A stretch of 64,000 nt of DNA from Salinisphaera aquimarina. GTDB lineage: Bacteria; Pseudomonadota; Gammaproteobacteria; Nevskiales; Salinisphaeraceae. Each line of letters begins with the position of its first letter. The first letter of the stretch is position 1. The notes below the pieces were generated by a model. It made no database searches, was not told where the DNA came from, and was given only the letters and a program-made list of their open reading frames with translations. The stretch is taken from contig NZ_JBHRSS010000006.1 of assembly GCF_042643355.1 (NCBI RefSeq), positions 124,001 to 188,000 on the forward strand, in the 5' to 3' direction. The position numbers and the translations under genes were made by a program. Positions 38,751 to 48,000 of this stretch are shown one piece after another.

Positions 38751-38766
38751 AGCAACAATGGTGCCA
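38751..38766 (-). promoter_or_regulatory. sigma-54 promoter of the 236-aa PEP-CTERM gene
   Basis: Minus-strand TGGCACCATTGTTGCT matches the -24/-12 consensus TGGCAC-N5-TTGCW at every defined position, with GG and GC ten bases apart. Predicted transcription would begin near 38740, leaving a leader of roughly 75 bases. The 60 bp upstream (38767-38826) are strongly A/T-tract-rich, as is common where DNA bends between an activator site and a sigma-54 promoter. Confidence 0.88.
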
Positions 38767-39023
38767 TCTTTTATACAAGTTGAAAAAAATTTTATATCAC
38801 TGTTTTTTATATGTTTTTTTCAATCCAACGGAAAACCTTTGTCACCCTTCCGACAGTACTTGAAAGAAATCCCGACATGCCTGGTAATGCTGAATTAACT
38901 CCTGAAAGCTGCCGCTCATGCCTGCCGCAGGTCAAAATCTCGATCATGCATTAACTATGGGCTAGACCTAACGCCCCGCCCATGAATCAAATCGCGCCGC
39001 ACGCATATTGAATGTGGAAGCAC

Positions 39024-39054
39024 AAAAAAATCAGGCGACCGTAGTCGCCTGATT
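39024..39054 (-). terminator. intrinsic terminator of the 106-aa PEP-CTERM gene
   Basis: A perfect 11-bp stem, AATCAGGCGAC with GTCGCCTGATT around a four-base loop (39029-39054), is followed on the minus strand by a run of seven U (39024-39030, partly inside the stem base). It lies about 60 bp past the stop codon. Confidence 0.88.
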
Positions 39055-39110
39055 AAGGATTATCGCTTATACCACCCGACGCCGTTGCGCTAGGCGATAG
39101 ATCCCACTTG

Positions 39111-39431
39111 CTAGCGGAAATCAGCCCGTTTGCTACGTCGACGCCAAAGGCTTGCGCCCATCAGCATCAGCAACGCGCCACCGAATAAGGTGATAGACGA
39201 AGGTTCCGGCACGCCCAGCTGCGGGCGCTGTCCCGCAACACCATTCCCAGAGTACGAGTTCGACGCGACGCGCTCGCCGCTAGCCGACATGGTGCTGCCC
39301 GAAGTCAGGTAATCCGCACCTTGGAGATAGCTTGATCCGTCTCCTGTGTTCGCGGCTGCGGCGCCCGATACGCAGGCGATCGACATCACCACGACAGTCA
39401 GCAAACTCAGTTTAGTGACTTGGTTACGCAT
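39111..39431 (-). CDS. small PEP-CTERM sorting-domain protein
   Basis: A 106-residue exosortase substrate. A signal peptide (LLTVVVMSIACVSGAAAA) is followed by a mature part of only about 50 residues, rich in Ser, Gly and Asn (GDGSSYLQGADYL, ASNSYSGNG). The sorting signal is VPEPSSITLFGG, a hydrophobic helix and the basic end WRRRSKR. I chose the ATG at 39431, with TGAGGA about 10 bases upstream; a GTG five codons earlier would extend the N-region. A sigma-54 promoter and a terminator frame it as its own unit. Such short, polar PEP-CTERM proteins are known from floc-forming bacteria. It is probably a structural link between cells and EPS; no enzyme fold is seen. Confidence 0.9.
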   Translation of the reverse strand: MRNQVTKLSLLTVVVMSIACVSGAAAANTGDGSSYLQGADYLTSGSTMSASGERVASNSYSGNGVAGQRPQLGVPEPSSITLFGGALLMLMGASLWRRRSKRADFR

Positions 39432-39521
39432 ATCATCAATCCTCACATCAAAATTCGATCAGCCGCCACAGCGTGGCGAACTTTTGGCTGGACAGCATTC
39501 AAAGCGTCTGGTTCCTGATCA

Positions 39522-39537
39522 AGCAATTATTGCGCCA
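39522..39537 (-). promoter_or_regulatory. sigma-54 promoter of the 106-aa PEP-CTERM gene
   Basis: Minus-strand TGGCGCAATAATTGCT fits TGGCAC-N5-TTGCW with one change (G for A at the fifth base) and correct GG-to-GC spacing. The predicted start near 39511 leaves a leader of about 80 bases, almost the same as for the neighbouring PEP-CTERM gene. An inverted repeat TTGTCT-N15-AGACAA (39691-39717) lies about 155 bp upstream and could be an activator site. Confidence 0.85.
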
Positions 39538-39771
39538 CAATGGAGGCATCAACTAAATCAGCAAGTTATCCGAAACACGTGGGGCAGACGAGTTTTAACT
39601 CGAACTGTTCGTAATTTATCCCGACACCCACAGCCAACAGTGTTATTACTTACCGTCCGCGTAGCCCTTGTCCTTTCACTCAGCGCTACTTTGTCTGTGC
39701 CAATGCCATATAGACAAGTGGCAATGCAGGACTAGGCCTGCCACATGCGCGCATTGATGTTAACGATACCT

Positions 39772-40896
39772 TCACACTTCGGCAATCACACGTTGATCCA
39801 TCCTGGCATGCTTTCTCAGACTCTCAACAATACGTGGCGCGGCGCGACCATCCCATAACTCGGGCGATGGCTTGGCCGCATCAGCGGTTGCCAAGGCTTC
39901 TACCAACGCGTCCAGCAGCTTTTCAGGCTTCACCAACTGGTTGGTGCCTTCGGTCAGAGTGATTGGCCGTTCGGTGTTGTTACGTAGCGTCAAGCACGGA
40001 ATGCCCAGATAGGTCGTTTCCTCCTGAATACCGCCAGAATCAGTTATTGCGACACGTGCCCGGGTAACCAGGCTCATGAATTCGATATACCCGAGCGGAT
40101 CAATCAGGTAAATATCATCGGCGGCCGCCAGTCGCGCGATCAGGCCCGTACTTTCAAGCCGACCGCGGGTGCGCGGATGCACGGCAAAGATCAGAGGCAG
40201 ATGCCTGCTCGCTGCCACGAGTTGATTCACAAGTATCGCAAGGATATCCGGGTCGTCGACGTTCGAGGGTCGATGCAGGGTTACGACGCCGAATTCCTCC
40301 ACCAACAATCCGAGACGCGCGGCGGCGTTCGCCGTTTTGATCTTGTCGCGAACCAGTTCGAAGGCATCCAGCATGATATTGCCGACGAAATCGATCTTAT
40401 CGACGGGCACACCCTCGGCGATCAGATTCTCGTCTCCATCTTTGGATGGCGTCCAGAGGAGGTCGACGATTGCATCTGTCACCAGGCGGTTGATTTCTTC
40501 GGGCATGCTGCGATCGCGACTGCGCAGACCTGCTTCGAGATGGGCGACACGTATCCCCAGTTTGACGGCAGCCAGCGCGCAGGCGACGGTCGAATTCACG
40601 TCTCCGACGACGATAACCCAATCCGGAGGTGTCGATAGACAAACCCGCTCGTAGGCAGCCATCACTTTGCCGGTTTGTTCGGCGTGTGAGCCACTGCCGA
40701 CTTCGAGATGAATATCCGGCGCCGGAAGAGAGAAATCCTCGAAAAAAGAATCTGACATGTTGGCGTCGTAGTGCTGACCGGTGTGGATCAATCGCACGTC
40801 GCACCACTTGGCTGCCTTCAAAGCGTGGTAGAGCGGCGCGACCTTCATGAAATTGGGGCGCGCCGCCGCTATCAGATCAACACGTATGTTATTCAA
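39772..40896 (-). CDS. wecB: UDP-N-acetylglucosamine 2-epimerase (non-hydrolysing)
   Basis: A 374-residue GT-B-like epimerase interconverting UDP-GlcNAc and UDP-ManNAc. Visible family motifs are ARPNFMKVAPL near the N terminus, HTGQHYDANMSDSFF, VVGDVNSTVACALAAVKLG, VAHLEAGLRSRDRSMPEEINR (core HLEAGLRSRDRSMPEE) and ITDSGGIQEETTYLGIPCLTLR (core DSGGIQEETTYLG). It begins at TTG, with GGAGAG just upstream. The product would supply ManNAc, or ManNAcA after oxidation, to the EPS; no UDP-ManNAc dehydrogenase is in the window. A gap of 189 bp separates it from the lipoprotein gene upstream. Confidence 0.93.
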   Translation of the reverse strand: MNNIRVDLIAAARPNFMKVAPLYHALKAAKWCDVRLIHTGQHYDANMSDSFFEDFSLPAPDIHLEVGSGSHAEQTGKVMAAYERVCLSTPPDWVIVVGDVNSTVACALAAVKLGIRVAHLEAGLRSRDRSMPEEINRLVTDAIVDLLWTPSKDGDENLIAEGVPVDKIDFVGNIMLDAFELVRDKIKTANAAARLGLLVEEFGVVTLHRPSNVDDPDILAILVNQLVAASRHLPLIFAVHPRTRGRLESTGLIARLAAADDIYLIDPLGYIEFMSLVTRARVAITDSGGIQEETTYLGIPCLTLRNNTERPITLTEGTNQLVKPEKLLDALVEALATADAAKPSPELWDGRAAPRIVESLRKHARMDQRVIAEV

Positions 40897-41085
40897 ACAA
40901 CTCTCCGGGAATTCGTAGGGCCAGGAAGTCTACAGCGCATCAATGAACGCGCAATGACTCTTGGTCGATAGGCCCACGGAGCTTAGCGCCATCGGAAGCA
41001 CTGTTCCACCATACCGACACCACCGAGCTGCCGTACCTTTTCCCGCGCTACGGCCGTGTCCAGCGTCAACCCCTACCAGAACATC

Positions 41086-43659
41086 CTAATAGCGTGGTAC
41101 GACAGCAAAGTTCGGATTCTTCGCATAATCAGGCTTGATCGTCCGTCCATCGAATAACTTCCATGCTTCGCGACCGTTTTCAACGCCACTTTGCGCGGCC
41201 ATTGCAAGACCAATCTGAAAATTGGACGGAAAGCCGGTCGGCGAAAACGCGTAACCAACCATCTGGCCGATCCTGTAAGTCGTCTTCGAATCGCTTAGCT
41301 CATTTACCATCGGCTGAGAGTTGCATTTCAGTCCGTCGAGTTGCGGGAAATTGACCTTGTAGACGGTCTGGATATCAGGGTACAGCTGAGAGCTTTCGGC
41401 ATCCCTGATGCGCAAATTGTAAGCAGAGGCCAGCAGCCAGCAAAAGCCGCTATCGGGATTGACTTTCCAGTCCGTCATACGCGCCACTTGGAATTCGCCA
41501 AACCACTTCACCAACTCGAGCGCATTGGGCATTTCCTGATCCGCGGCATGGCCGAGCGACCACGTCCAGAAGTCCGCTTGCCAAGGGGCCACCCCCACTT
41601 TCTTTTGCCCACCCGCGGAGTAAATAACGGCACCAGAGTTGGCTGTAACGTGGAGGGGGTTTTTGGTGTCATCTTCGAGATAGCTATCACTGTAGTCGGA
41701 CAGAATATTCGACATGAGCCCTTCGAAGTACGCCTTCATCGGATCGTCATCCGGTGTAGCGAACGCCGCATCCGAAATACTGCGCAACGACCAAGCCTGC
41801 CCACGCACCTGACTCTGTGCCTTAAGCAACACACCCTTGTCAAAATCACGGTATCCAGGGTTAGCCCAGAGTTCGATATACGATGCCGTGAATTGCATCT
41901 CCTCAAGATAGTAGTAATCACCAGTCGTAAGATAAGGCACATAGCCAATTGACGGATGGTGAGCAATATCAAAGCTTAGCGGCGTGCTGCAACTACCGGT
42001 GCAATCGGTGAGAAAATCGCGACGGTATTGTGGATTGCCTGCGCGGCTAGCGAAGCTCTTGGCCGCAATAGTGACGTAGGGATGACGGGAAATTTCAAGC
42101 GGCCGCCCGGTTTCGCCGTCACGGTAATGAAACGAGTAGCTACCCACGGCATCGTCATTGGCGAGCATCCACCGAAATGCCCGCCGATCGCCGGATACGG
42201 CATACGAGGACGTCCACCGGGGCAGCGGTCCAATTGCAGCTTGGGCGCCGGTGCTTCCCATTTTGGGCGTCTGGTCGCCATGAGACATTGGCGGATAGCT
42301 CTTGGCGACGCCATTGAGAAACGACTCAGGTGGGGAGAGCTTGGCGTAGCGCGAAATAGCGCCGGAGTTCTGCAGATAATCCGTATCGATACGAGCATAC
42401 AAGCCCGGATCGCCCTGCCACCACAACACCTTATGCCAGCGCGCGTGATGATAATGCTTCAGGTCATCAACATCGTAATTCTGCGAACCCACCTGGATGC
42501 TCGCGCTGTAGTCGATGTTCTCGGATGTTTTCGCATAGGCCCAGTTATTTTCGAACACGGTATCCACGCGCACACGCTCGATCGCACCATCCTCACCGGC
42601 ATAAGCGCGAACATTGAAATAGACGTTGAGTCCCGCCAAGGCCTCGTTCCCAGATATGACCTGCCCACTCACAATCCATTCGGACGCCAACGGCCCGTCG
42701 AGCCATTGTTTGCAATTCTTGCTCCATGCCGAGCAATTGCCGGACTGGGACACGGTCTGCAAGAGATCGTGTGCGCTGATTTTGTAGTTGCCCGCGCCCG
42801 AGGCTTTTACATCGACCTGCGCGTCGAAGCCGCTGCCCAGAACGTCAGACAAAGTGATCGCGTTTTCCGGCCGTGTCTGCGCATCCCGCGCCTGAGGGAT
42901 TACATTAATGGATAACCGCTTCGGCGACCCATCACCCACGTCGGACATACGGGCCGTGATTACCGCATGACGCAAGGATCCATCGGCCCAGGTCGCTTTC
43001 TTATCAACCTGCATCGGGACCTGACCGCCATCGACAGTGCCGACCAAAGCACTGCCAGCAGGAACGTCTCCTTTGGCAAACACCTGACCAAAAGTGATCG
43101 AATCGGATGAGGAGCGACGATCGGTTTCGCCGATAATCGCTACATTGACCACGGAAGCGGCGCCAGCAATATCGGCGGTGTCGGCCGTATCTTCCTCCTC
43201 CTCTTCTTCCTCTTCACCTGCAGATGAATTCGGAGAGTCTCTGGACACTTGGTCATCATCCAAGTCAGCATTCTGGTTGGACTCTCCGTCTTGGTCAGAC
43301 TGATCCGAGCGGCCATCGTCGCTGTTTCCGGCCTCCGGCGTTGAGCCCACCCCTTGGCCTGCCCCGGAGCCCGGGCTCGGTTTCGCGCTTCCATCCGGAT
43401 CGGAATCTAGATCCGACCCGGCGTCATCTTCGGATCCGGCCCCGTCGGCATCGCTGCCGCTTTGACCTTGATCCACTTGATCACCATCTTCGGCAGGCGC
43501 GCTGTCGCTATCCACGGGGGGCAGGAACGCACTTTGCGACGATGAAGAGGAGGATTCGTTGTCTGAGCCGTCTCCGGACCCCGATCCGCCGCAAGCAGCG
43601 AGCGAGCCGCACAGAAGAATGACAATCAGAAAATAGCGAGAATGCATATGTCGGTCCAT
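41086..43659 (-). CDS. YetA/PcRGLX-like lipoprotein with acidic linker (paralogue 2)
   Basis: An 857-residue lipoprotein: signal helix FLIVILLCGSLAAC with lipidated Cys23, then about 140 residues of Ser/Asp/Glu/Gly-rich low complexity (25-165, including a run of acidic residues EEEEEEEED near 149-157). The folded part begins near 168: ITFGQVFAKGDVPAG and VPMQVDKKATWADGSLRHAV resemble the N-terminal RIFT-barrel of YetA/exo-rhamnogalacturonan lyase-like proteins. It matches the lipoprotein at 5486-7675 over the whole folded part, which lacks such a long linker. It starts at the ATG at 43659; an ATG four codons later is possible. A glycan lyase, hydrolase or binding role is inferred. Confidence 0.55.
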   Translation of the reverse strand: MDRHMHSRYFLIVILLCGSLAACGGSGSGDGSDNESSSSSSQSAFLPPVDSDSAPAEDGDQVDQGQSGSDADGAGSEDDAGSDLDSDPDGSAKPSPGSGAGQGVGSTPEAGNSDDGRSDQSDQDGESNQNADLDDDQVSRDSPNSSAGEEEEEEEEDTADTADIAGAASVVNVAIIGETDRRSSSDSITFGQVFAKGDVPAGSALVGTVDGGQVPMQVDKKATWADGSLRHAVITARMSDVGDGSPKRLSINVIPQARDAQTRPENAITLSDVLGSGFDAQVDVKASGAGNYKISAHDLLQTVSQSGNCSAWSKNCKQWLDGPLASEWIVSGQVISGNEALAGLNVYFNVRAYAGEDGAIERVRVDTVFENNWAYAKTSENIDYSASIQVGSQNYDVDDLKHYHHARWHKVLWWQGDPGLYARIDTDYLQNSGAISRYAKLSPPESFLNGVAKSYPPMSHGDQTPKMGSTGAQAAIGPLPRWTSSYAVSGDRRAFRWMLANDDAVGSYSFHYRDGETGRPLEISRHPYVTIAAKSFASRAGNPQYRRDFLTDCTGSCSTPLSFDIAHHPSIGYVPYLTTGDYYYLEEMQFTASYIELWANPGYRDFDKGVLLKAQSQVRGQAWSLRSISDAAFATPDDDPMKAYFEGLMSNILSDYSDSYLEDDTKNPLHVTANSGAVIYSAGGQKKVGVAPWQADFWTWSLGHAADQEMPNALELVKWFGEFQVARMTDWKVNPDSGFCWLLASAYNLRIRDAESSQLYPDIQTVYKVNFPQLDGLKCNSQPMVNELSDSKTTYRIGQMVGYAFSPTGFPSNFQIGLAMAAQSGVENGREAWKLFDGRTIKPDYAKNPNFAVVPRY

Positions 43660-45076
43660 GCTGAATTGGCATGTTCCGACGCGCGGATAAGCGAGATCGC
43701 CACGGCGGAACCTTGATTACTCAAAATTGCCGTAGCACTGGATGCTCACGGCAGCCCGGCGATCATGGCGTGCACTCCGCACGCTTTAGACCCGTGGCTT
43801 TGCGTCGCAACCTTTCGGAAGCTTTGCCTTTGTCGTTAACTTCATGAACTAGCTGCCCTGAAGCTCGTTAGCCTCGTGACAAACTGTCCCTATTCAATTT
43901 CCGAAGGATTCCCCGGAGCTCGGTCGAGTCGAGCCCCGGTTGTGTACAACCCTTCACATCACCCAAAGTGAATTGATCGCCCCCTCGGTCAGTCTATCGA
44001 CCATCGGTCGCGCTACTTAAGGCGAGGCCCCTTGGTCATAGACAAGTACGCCTGGAGTCTGAGCTTGCCGACTGCCGGTCTCTATTGAGGCGAATCATTA
44101 GCAATCAAAGGCCTCCGCGAGGAGCTCCGCGCGATAACTCACTTTAGTGGCGACGTAAAAAAGATTCCTTTTCACCCGATTTCTGCACTCCGTCGCTACC
44201 ATTTATCAAATACTCGACCACATCGCTGCAAGCACACCGGTACGGCGTGCTCAAAAGCGATCGCAACTCGCACACGGCCATCACAACGACGGCGGCAACT
44301 GCATAAGGCTGGCGAGGTGACGGACGAAGTCGCTTGTCGGTGACTTAGATCAATGGCCGAACAAGTGGCTTGATAACCCTATCGGTGACATGGGCCGAAA
44401 AGAACCTGTCTGCCCCCCTGCCAGTGGGCATTCCAATCAGCCGACGACCACGCCGGGAGCATCGCATGCCTCAACCGGCGAGCCGTCGGCGCGATTCGCT
44501 ACCGCCCGCCCATCAATGCACGCGTCAGCAACACCGTAATTGTTACTTGCCGATTTCCGGAGCGGCCGTTATCGGCACGCTTGCCGAATGTCCGCCCCGC
44601 CGCGCATCGCTGTGATAACGGAGCTTGCCGGGGCCCATAGCACCCAGTTCCGGGACGCACTCGAGACCGCTTGTCAGGAGGCCTATATCGCCGGGACGCC
44701 GGACCGACGATCCACTCAAGCAGCCCCCGTCTTCCAGCCAGCATGGGTCGCCGCCTCGTCATGCCTTATCTAAAGCCAGGATTACGACGCTCAGATAGCG
44801 CAGGTACCCATCTCGCTTGCTCGCAAAGATAAATGTCCGACTACTCTTCCGACATACACATCTGTAATCGGGCTGCCTCTGCTCGATACCTGAGCGCCTA
44901 CGCCAATTAACTGACGTGCCGACGGTTTTAGCTTGGGCTTTGCTGTGCGAGGCAGCCCTGATTGACTGAATCAATCGACCGGGCTTTCGCATAACCAGCG
45001 CATTCCACGCGCGCAGCGTTCGACAGTCCACGGGGCACACGTTAGATTGAAATCCAATTCGATATCTCGCGCTTTT
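43660..45076. other. 1.4-kb stretch without a recognisable gene
   Basis: Between the lipoprotein gene (minus) and putA (plus), so it must contain two divergent promoters. Short frames exist (for example around 44370-44773), but none has family-like sequence, a ribosome site or matching codon use. The composition is mixed and less GC-rich than putA. Near putA there is an inverted repeat GATTGA-CTGAA-TCAATC (44960-44976). It may be a decayed gene or an EPS-locus boundary; nothing proves either. Confidence 0.45.
44960..44976. promoter_or_regulatory. inverted repeat upstream of putA
   Basis: GATTGA and TCAATC flank five bases, about 100 bp before the putA start. The arm length fits a dimeric regulator site. 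No putA regulator gene lies next to it, so the role is a guess. Confidence 0.3.
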
Positions 45077-48000
45077 ATGGATTATTCCCGACCCAGCCAG
45101 ATCGACGACGCCGCCTATCGCGGGGTGATCGAAAATTATCGCTGCGACGAGGCTGAGCAGCTCCGTCGGCTCATCGACATAGCCCGGCTCGATACGAAAG
45201 CCAGCCGTGAAATCGAGACCCGCGCCGGCAAGCTCGTGCAGGCCGTACGCGACAAGAACGCGCATGGCAGCGGTATCGACGCCTTCATGCATGAGTATGA
45301 GTTGTCGAGTCAGGAAGGCGTGGTGCTGATGTGCCTGGCCGAAGCGCTGTTGCGTATCCCGGACGACGCGACCGTCGACAAACTTATCGACGACAAGATC
45401 GGCGGCTCGAACTGGGAATCCCATCTGGGCGAGTCCAAATCGTGGTTCGTGAATGCCTCCACCTGGGGCCTGATGCTGACCGGGCGCATCCTGCGCCACG
45501 AGGACGCGCCACAGCGTAATTTCCGCAACGTTCTGCAGCGGCTGGTCAAGCGTAGCGGCGAGCCGTTCATTCGTCAGGCCGTCAGCCAGGCGATGCGGAT
45601 CATGGGCAAACAGTTCGTGATGGGGCGTACGATCGAAGAAGCGATCAGCAACGCCCGGTCGCTGGAAAAGCGCGGCTATACCTATTCTTACGACATGCTG
45701 GGCGAGGCCGCCCGCACCGACAAGGATGCACAGCGCTACTACGACGACTACTACCACGCGATCGAGGCCTGCGGCAGCGCCAGCAAGAATCTAGGGCCCG
45801 AGAAATCGCCCGGCGTGTCGGTCAAGCTGTCGGCGCTGCACGCCCGCTATGAGCTCGCCCACCGCGAGCGCGTGCACAAGGAACTGCTGCCGCGCCTGCT
45901 CAAGCTCGCCCGCCTGGCGGCCAGCAAGAACATCAATCTAACCATCGATGCCGAAGAGGCTGCGCGCCTGGATCTGTCGCTGGAACTGTTCGCCTGTGTC
46001 TCGCAGGAAGACGATCTGTCCGACTGGCAAGGCCTTGGCCTCGCCGTGCAGGCTTACCAGAAGCGTGCCCTCGACGCGATCGACTGGCTCGCGGACCTGG
46101 GCAAGCGCCACAACCGACGCATCATGATCCGGCTGGTGAAAGGCGCGTACTGGGACACCGAAATCAAGCACGCCCAGGAAGCCGGCCTCGACGGCTATCC
46201 GGTATTTACCCGCAAGGTCAATACCGACGTGTCGTTTCTGGCCTGCGCCCGTCGCATTCTCGACAACCCGGATGTGTTCTACGGCCAGTTCGCGACCCAC
46301 AACGCCCACACCATGTCTTATATCCGTGAGCTGGTCGGCGACCGCGAGGACTACGAATTCCAGCGTCTGCACGGCATGGGCGAAGCGCTCTACGAACAGA
46401 TCGTCGAAAAGACACAGCCGAACGGCACGCCGCGCGCGGCCTGTCGGATCTATGCACCAGTCGGCGCGCATGAAGATCTGCTGGCCTATCTGGTCCGCCG
46501 CCTGCTCGAGAACGGCGCCAACAGCTCGTTCGTGAATCGACTGGTGGACGAGGACGAACCGGTCGAAGAGATCGTGGCCGACCCGGTGGCCACGGCCACC
46601 AACCAGAAATCCGCCACCCATCCGAAGATCGCCCTTCCACACGATCTCTACGGCACGCGCCGACCCAACGCCCGCGGCGTGGATCTGTCCGATATCCGCG
46701 AACTCGATGCGCTTGCCAAGGGCATGCGCGAAGCCGATGCCCGTGTGTGGCGCGCCGCGCCGCTGATCAACGGCCTGGTCAACGGCAAGAAAGCCGGCGC
46801 CGGACAGGCAGACGACCAGCGCAAGAATGCGATCGCCGTGAAGTCACCCGCCGACAACGAACGCACCGTGGGTGACGTGGTCTGGGCAACGGCTGACGAT
46901 ATCGACGCGGCACTCGCTTCCGCAGCCGAGGCTGCCGACGGCTGGAGCGCCACGCCGGGCCGCGAACGTGCGGCCTGTCTGCGTCGCTATGCCGATCTGC
47001 TTGAAGAACATACCGCCGAACTCGTGGCGCTGTGCGCACGTGAGGCCGGCAAGCATATCCCCGACGGCATCGCCGAAGTACGCGAAGCGGTCGATTTCTG
47101 CCGCTATTACGCCTGTCAGGTCGAAGACGAGTTCGACGGCGAACATGTGCTCCCCGGCCCTACCGGCGAGCGCAATACCTACCGCTTGCACGGGCGCGGC
47201 GTTTTCGTGTGCATCTGTCCCTGGAATTTCCCGCTGGCTATCTTTACCGGCCAGGTGACCGCCGCACTCGCGGCCGGCAACGCGGTAATCGCCAAGCCGG
47301 CGGAGCAATCCAGCCTGATCGGCGCCCGCGCCGTGGCCCTCATGCACAAGGCCGGTATTCCGACCGACGTGCTGCATCTGCTACCGGGCGATGGCCCGAG
47401 CGTGGGCGCCAAGCTGGTCGCGGATCGCCGCGTGGATGGCGTCGCATTTACCGGGTCACTGGCAACGGCCAAGGCCATCAACAAGACACTCGCCGAGCGT
47501 GACGGCCCGCTCATTCCGCTGATCGCCGAGACCGGTGGCCAGAACGCGATGATCGTGGACTCCTCCGCGCTGATCGAACAGGTCGTCGCCGACGTGATCA
47601 AGTCGGGCTTTCAGAGCGCCGGCCAGCGCTGCTCTGCTCTGCGCGTGCTCTATGTCCAGAACGATATCGCCGATACGCTGCTGGACATGCTCTCCGGCGC
47701 CATGGCGGAACTGTCGATCGGCGATCCCTGGAAACTGTCGACCGACGTGACGCCGGTGATCGACGCCGAGGCACGCGACGGACTGACCCAGTACGCCGAG
47801 CAGGTCGACGGCACGCTAGATACGGTCTACTGCTGCCGGCTCGGGGATACCACCCGACGCGGTACCTTCTTCGCGCCGCGCACATTGGCACTCAAGAACA
47901 GCAGCCAACTCGGCGACGAACAGTTCGGCCCGATCGTGCACGTCGTACGCTTCGAGGCCGACGAACTCGACGCCGTGGTCGACGCCATCAACGGGCTGGG

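Larger units (their letters stand above)
38667..39110. other. 444-bp intergenic between the two PEP-CTERM genes
   Basis: It holds the leader, the sigma-54 promoter (38751-38766), A/T tracts (38783-38820), a possible TTGTC/GACAG dyad (38839-38856) and, at the far side, the terminator of the 106-aa PEP-CTERM gene (39024-39054). No reading frame here resembles a protein. Confidence 0.7.

Noticed and set aside
44370..44773. Short frames of about 80 codons upstream of putA
   Set aside because: No conserved motif, no ribosome site, atypical composition.
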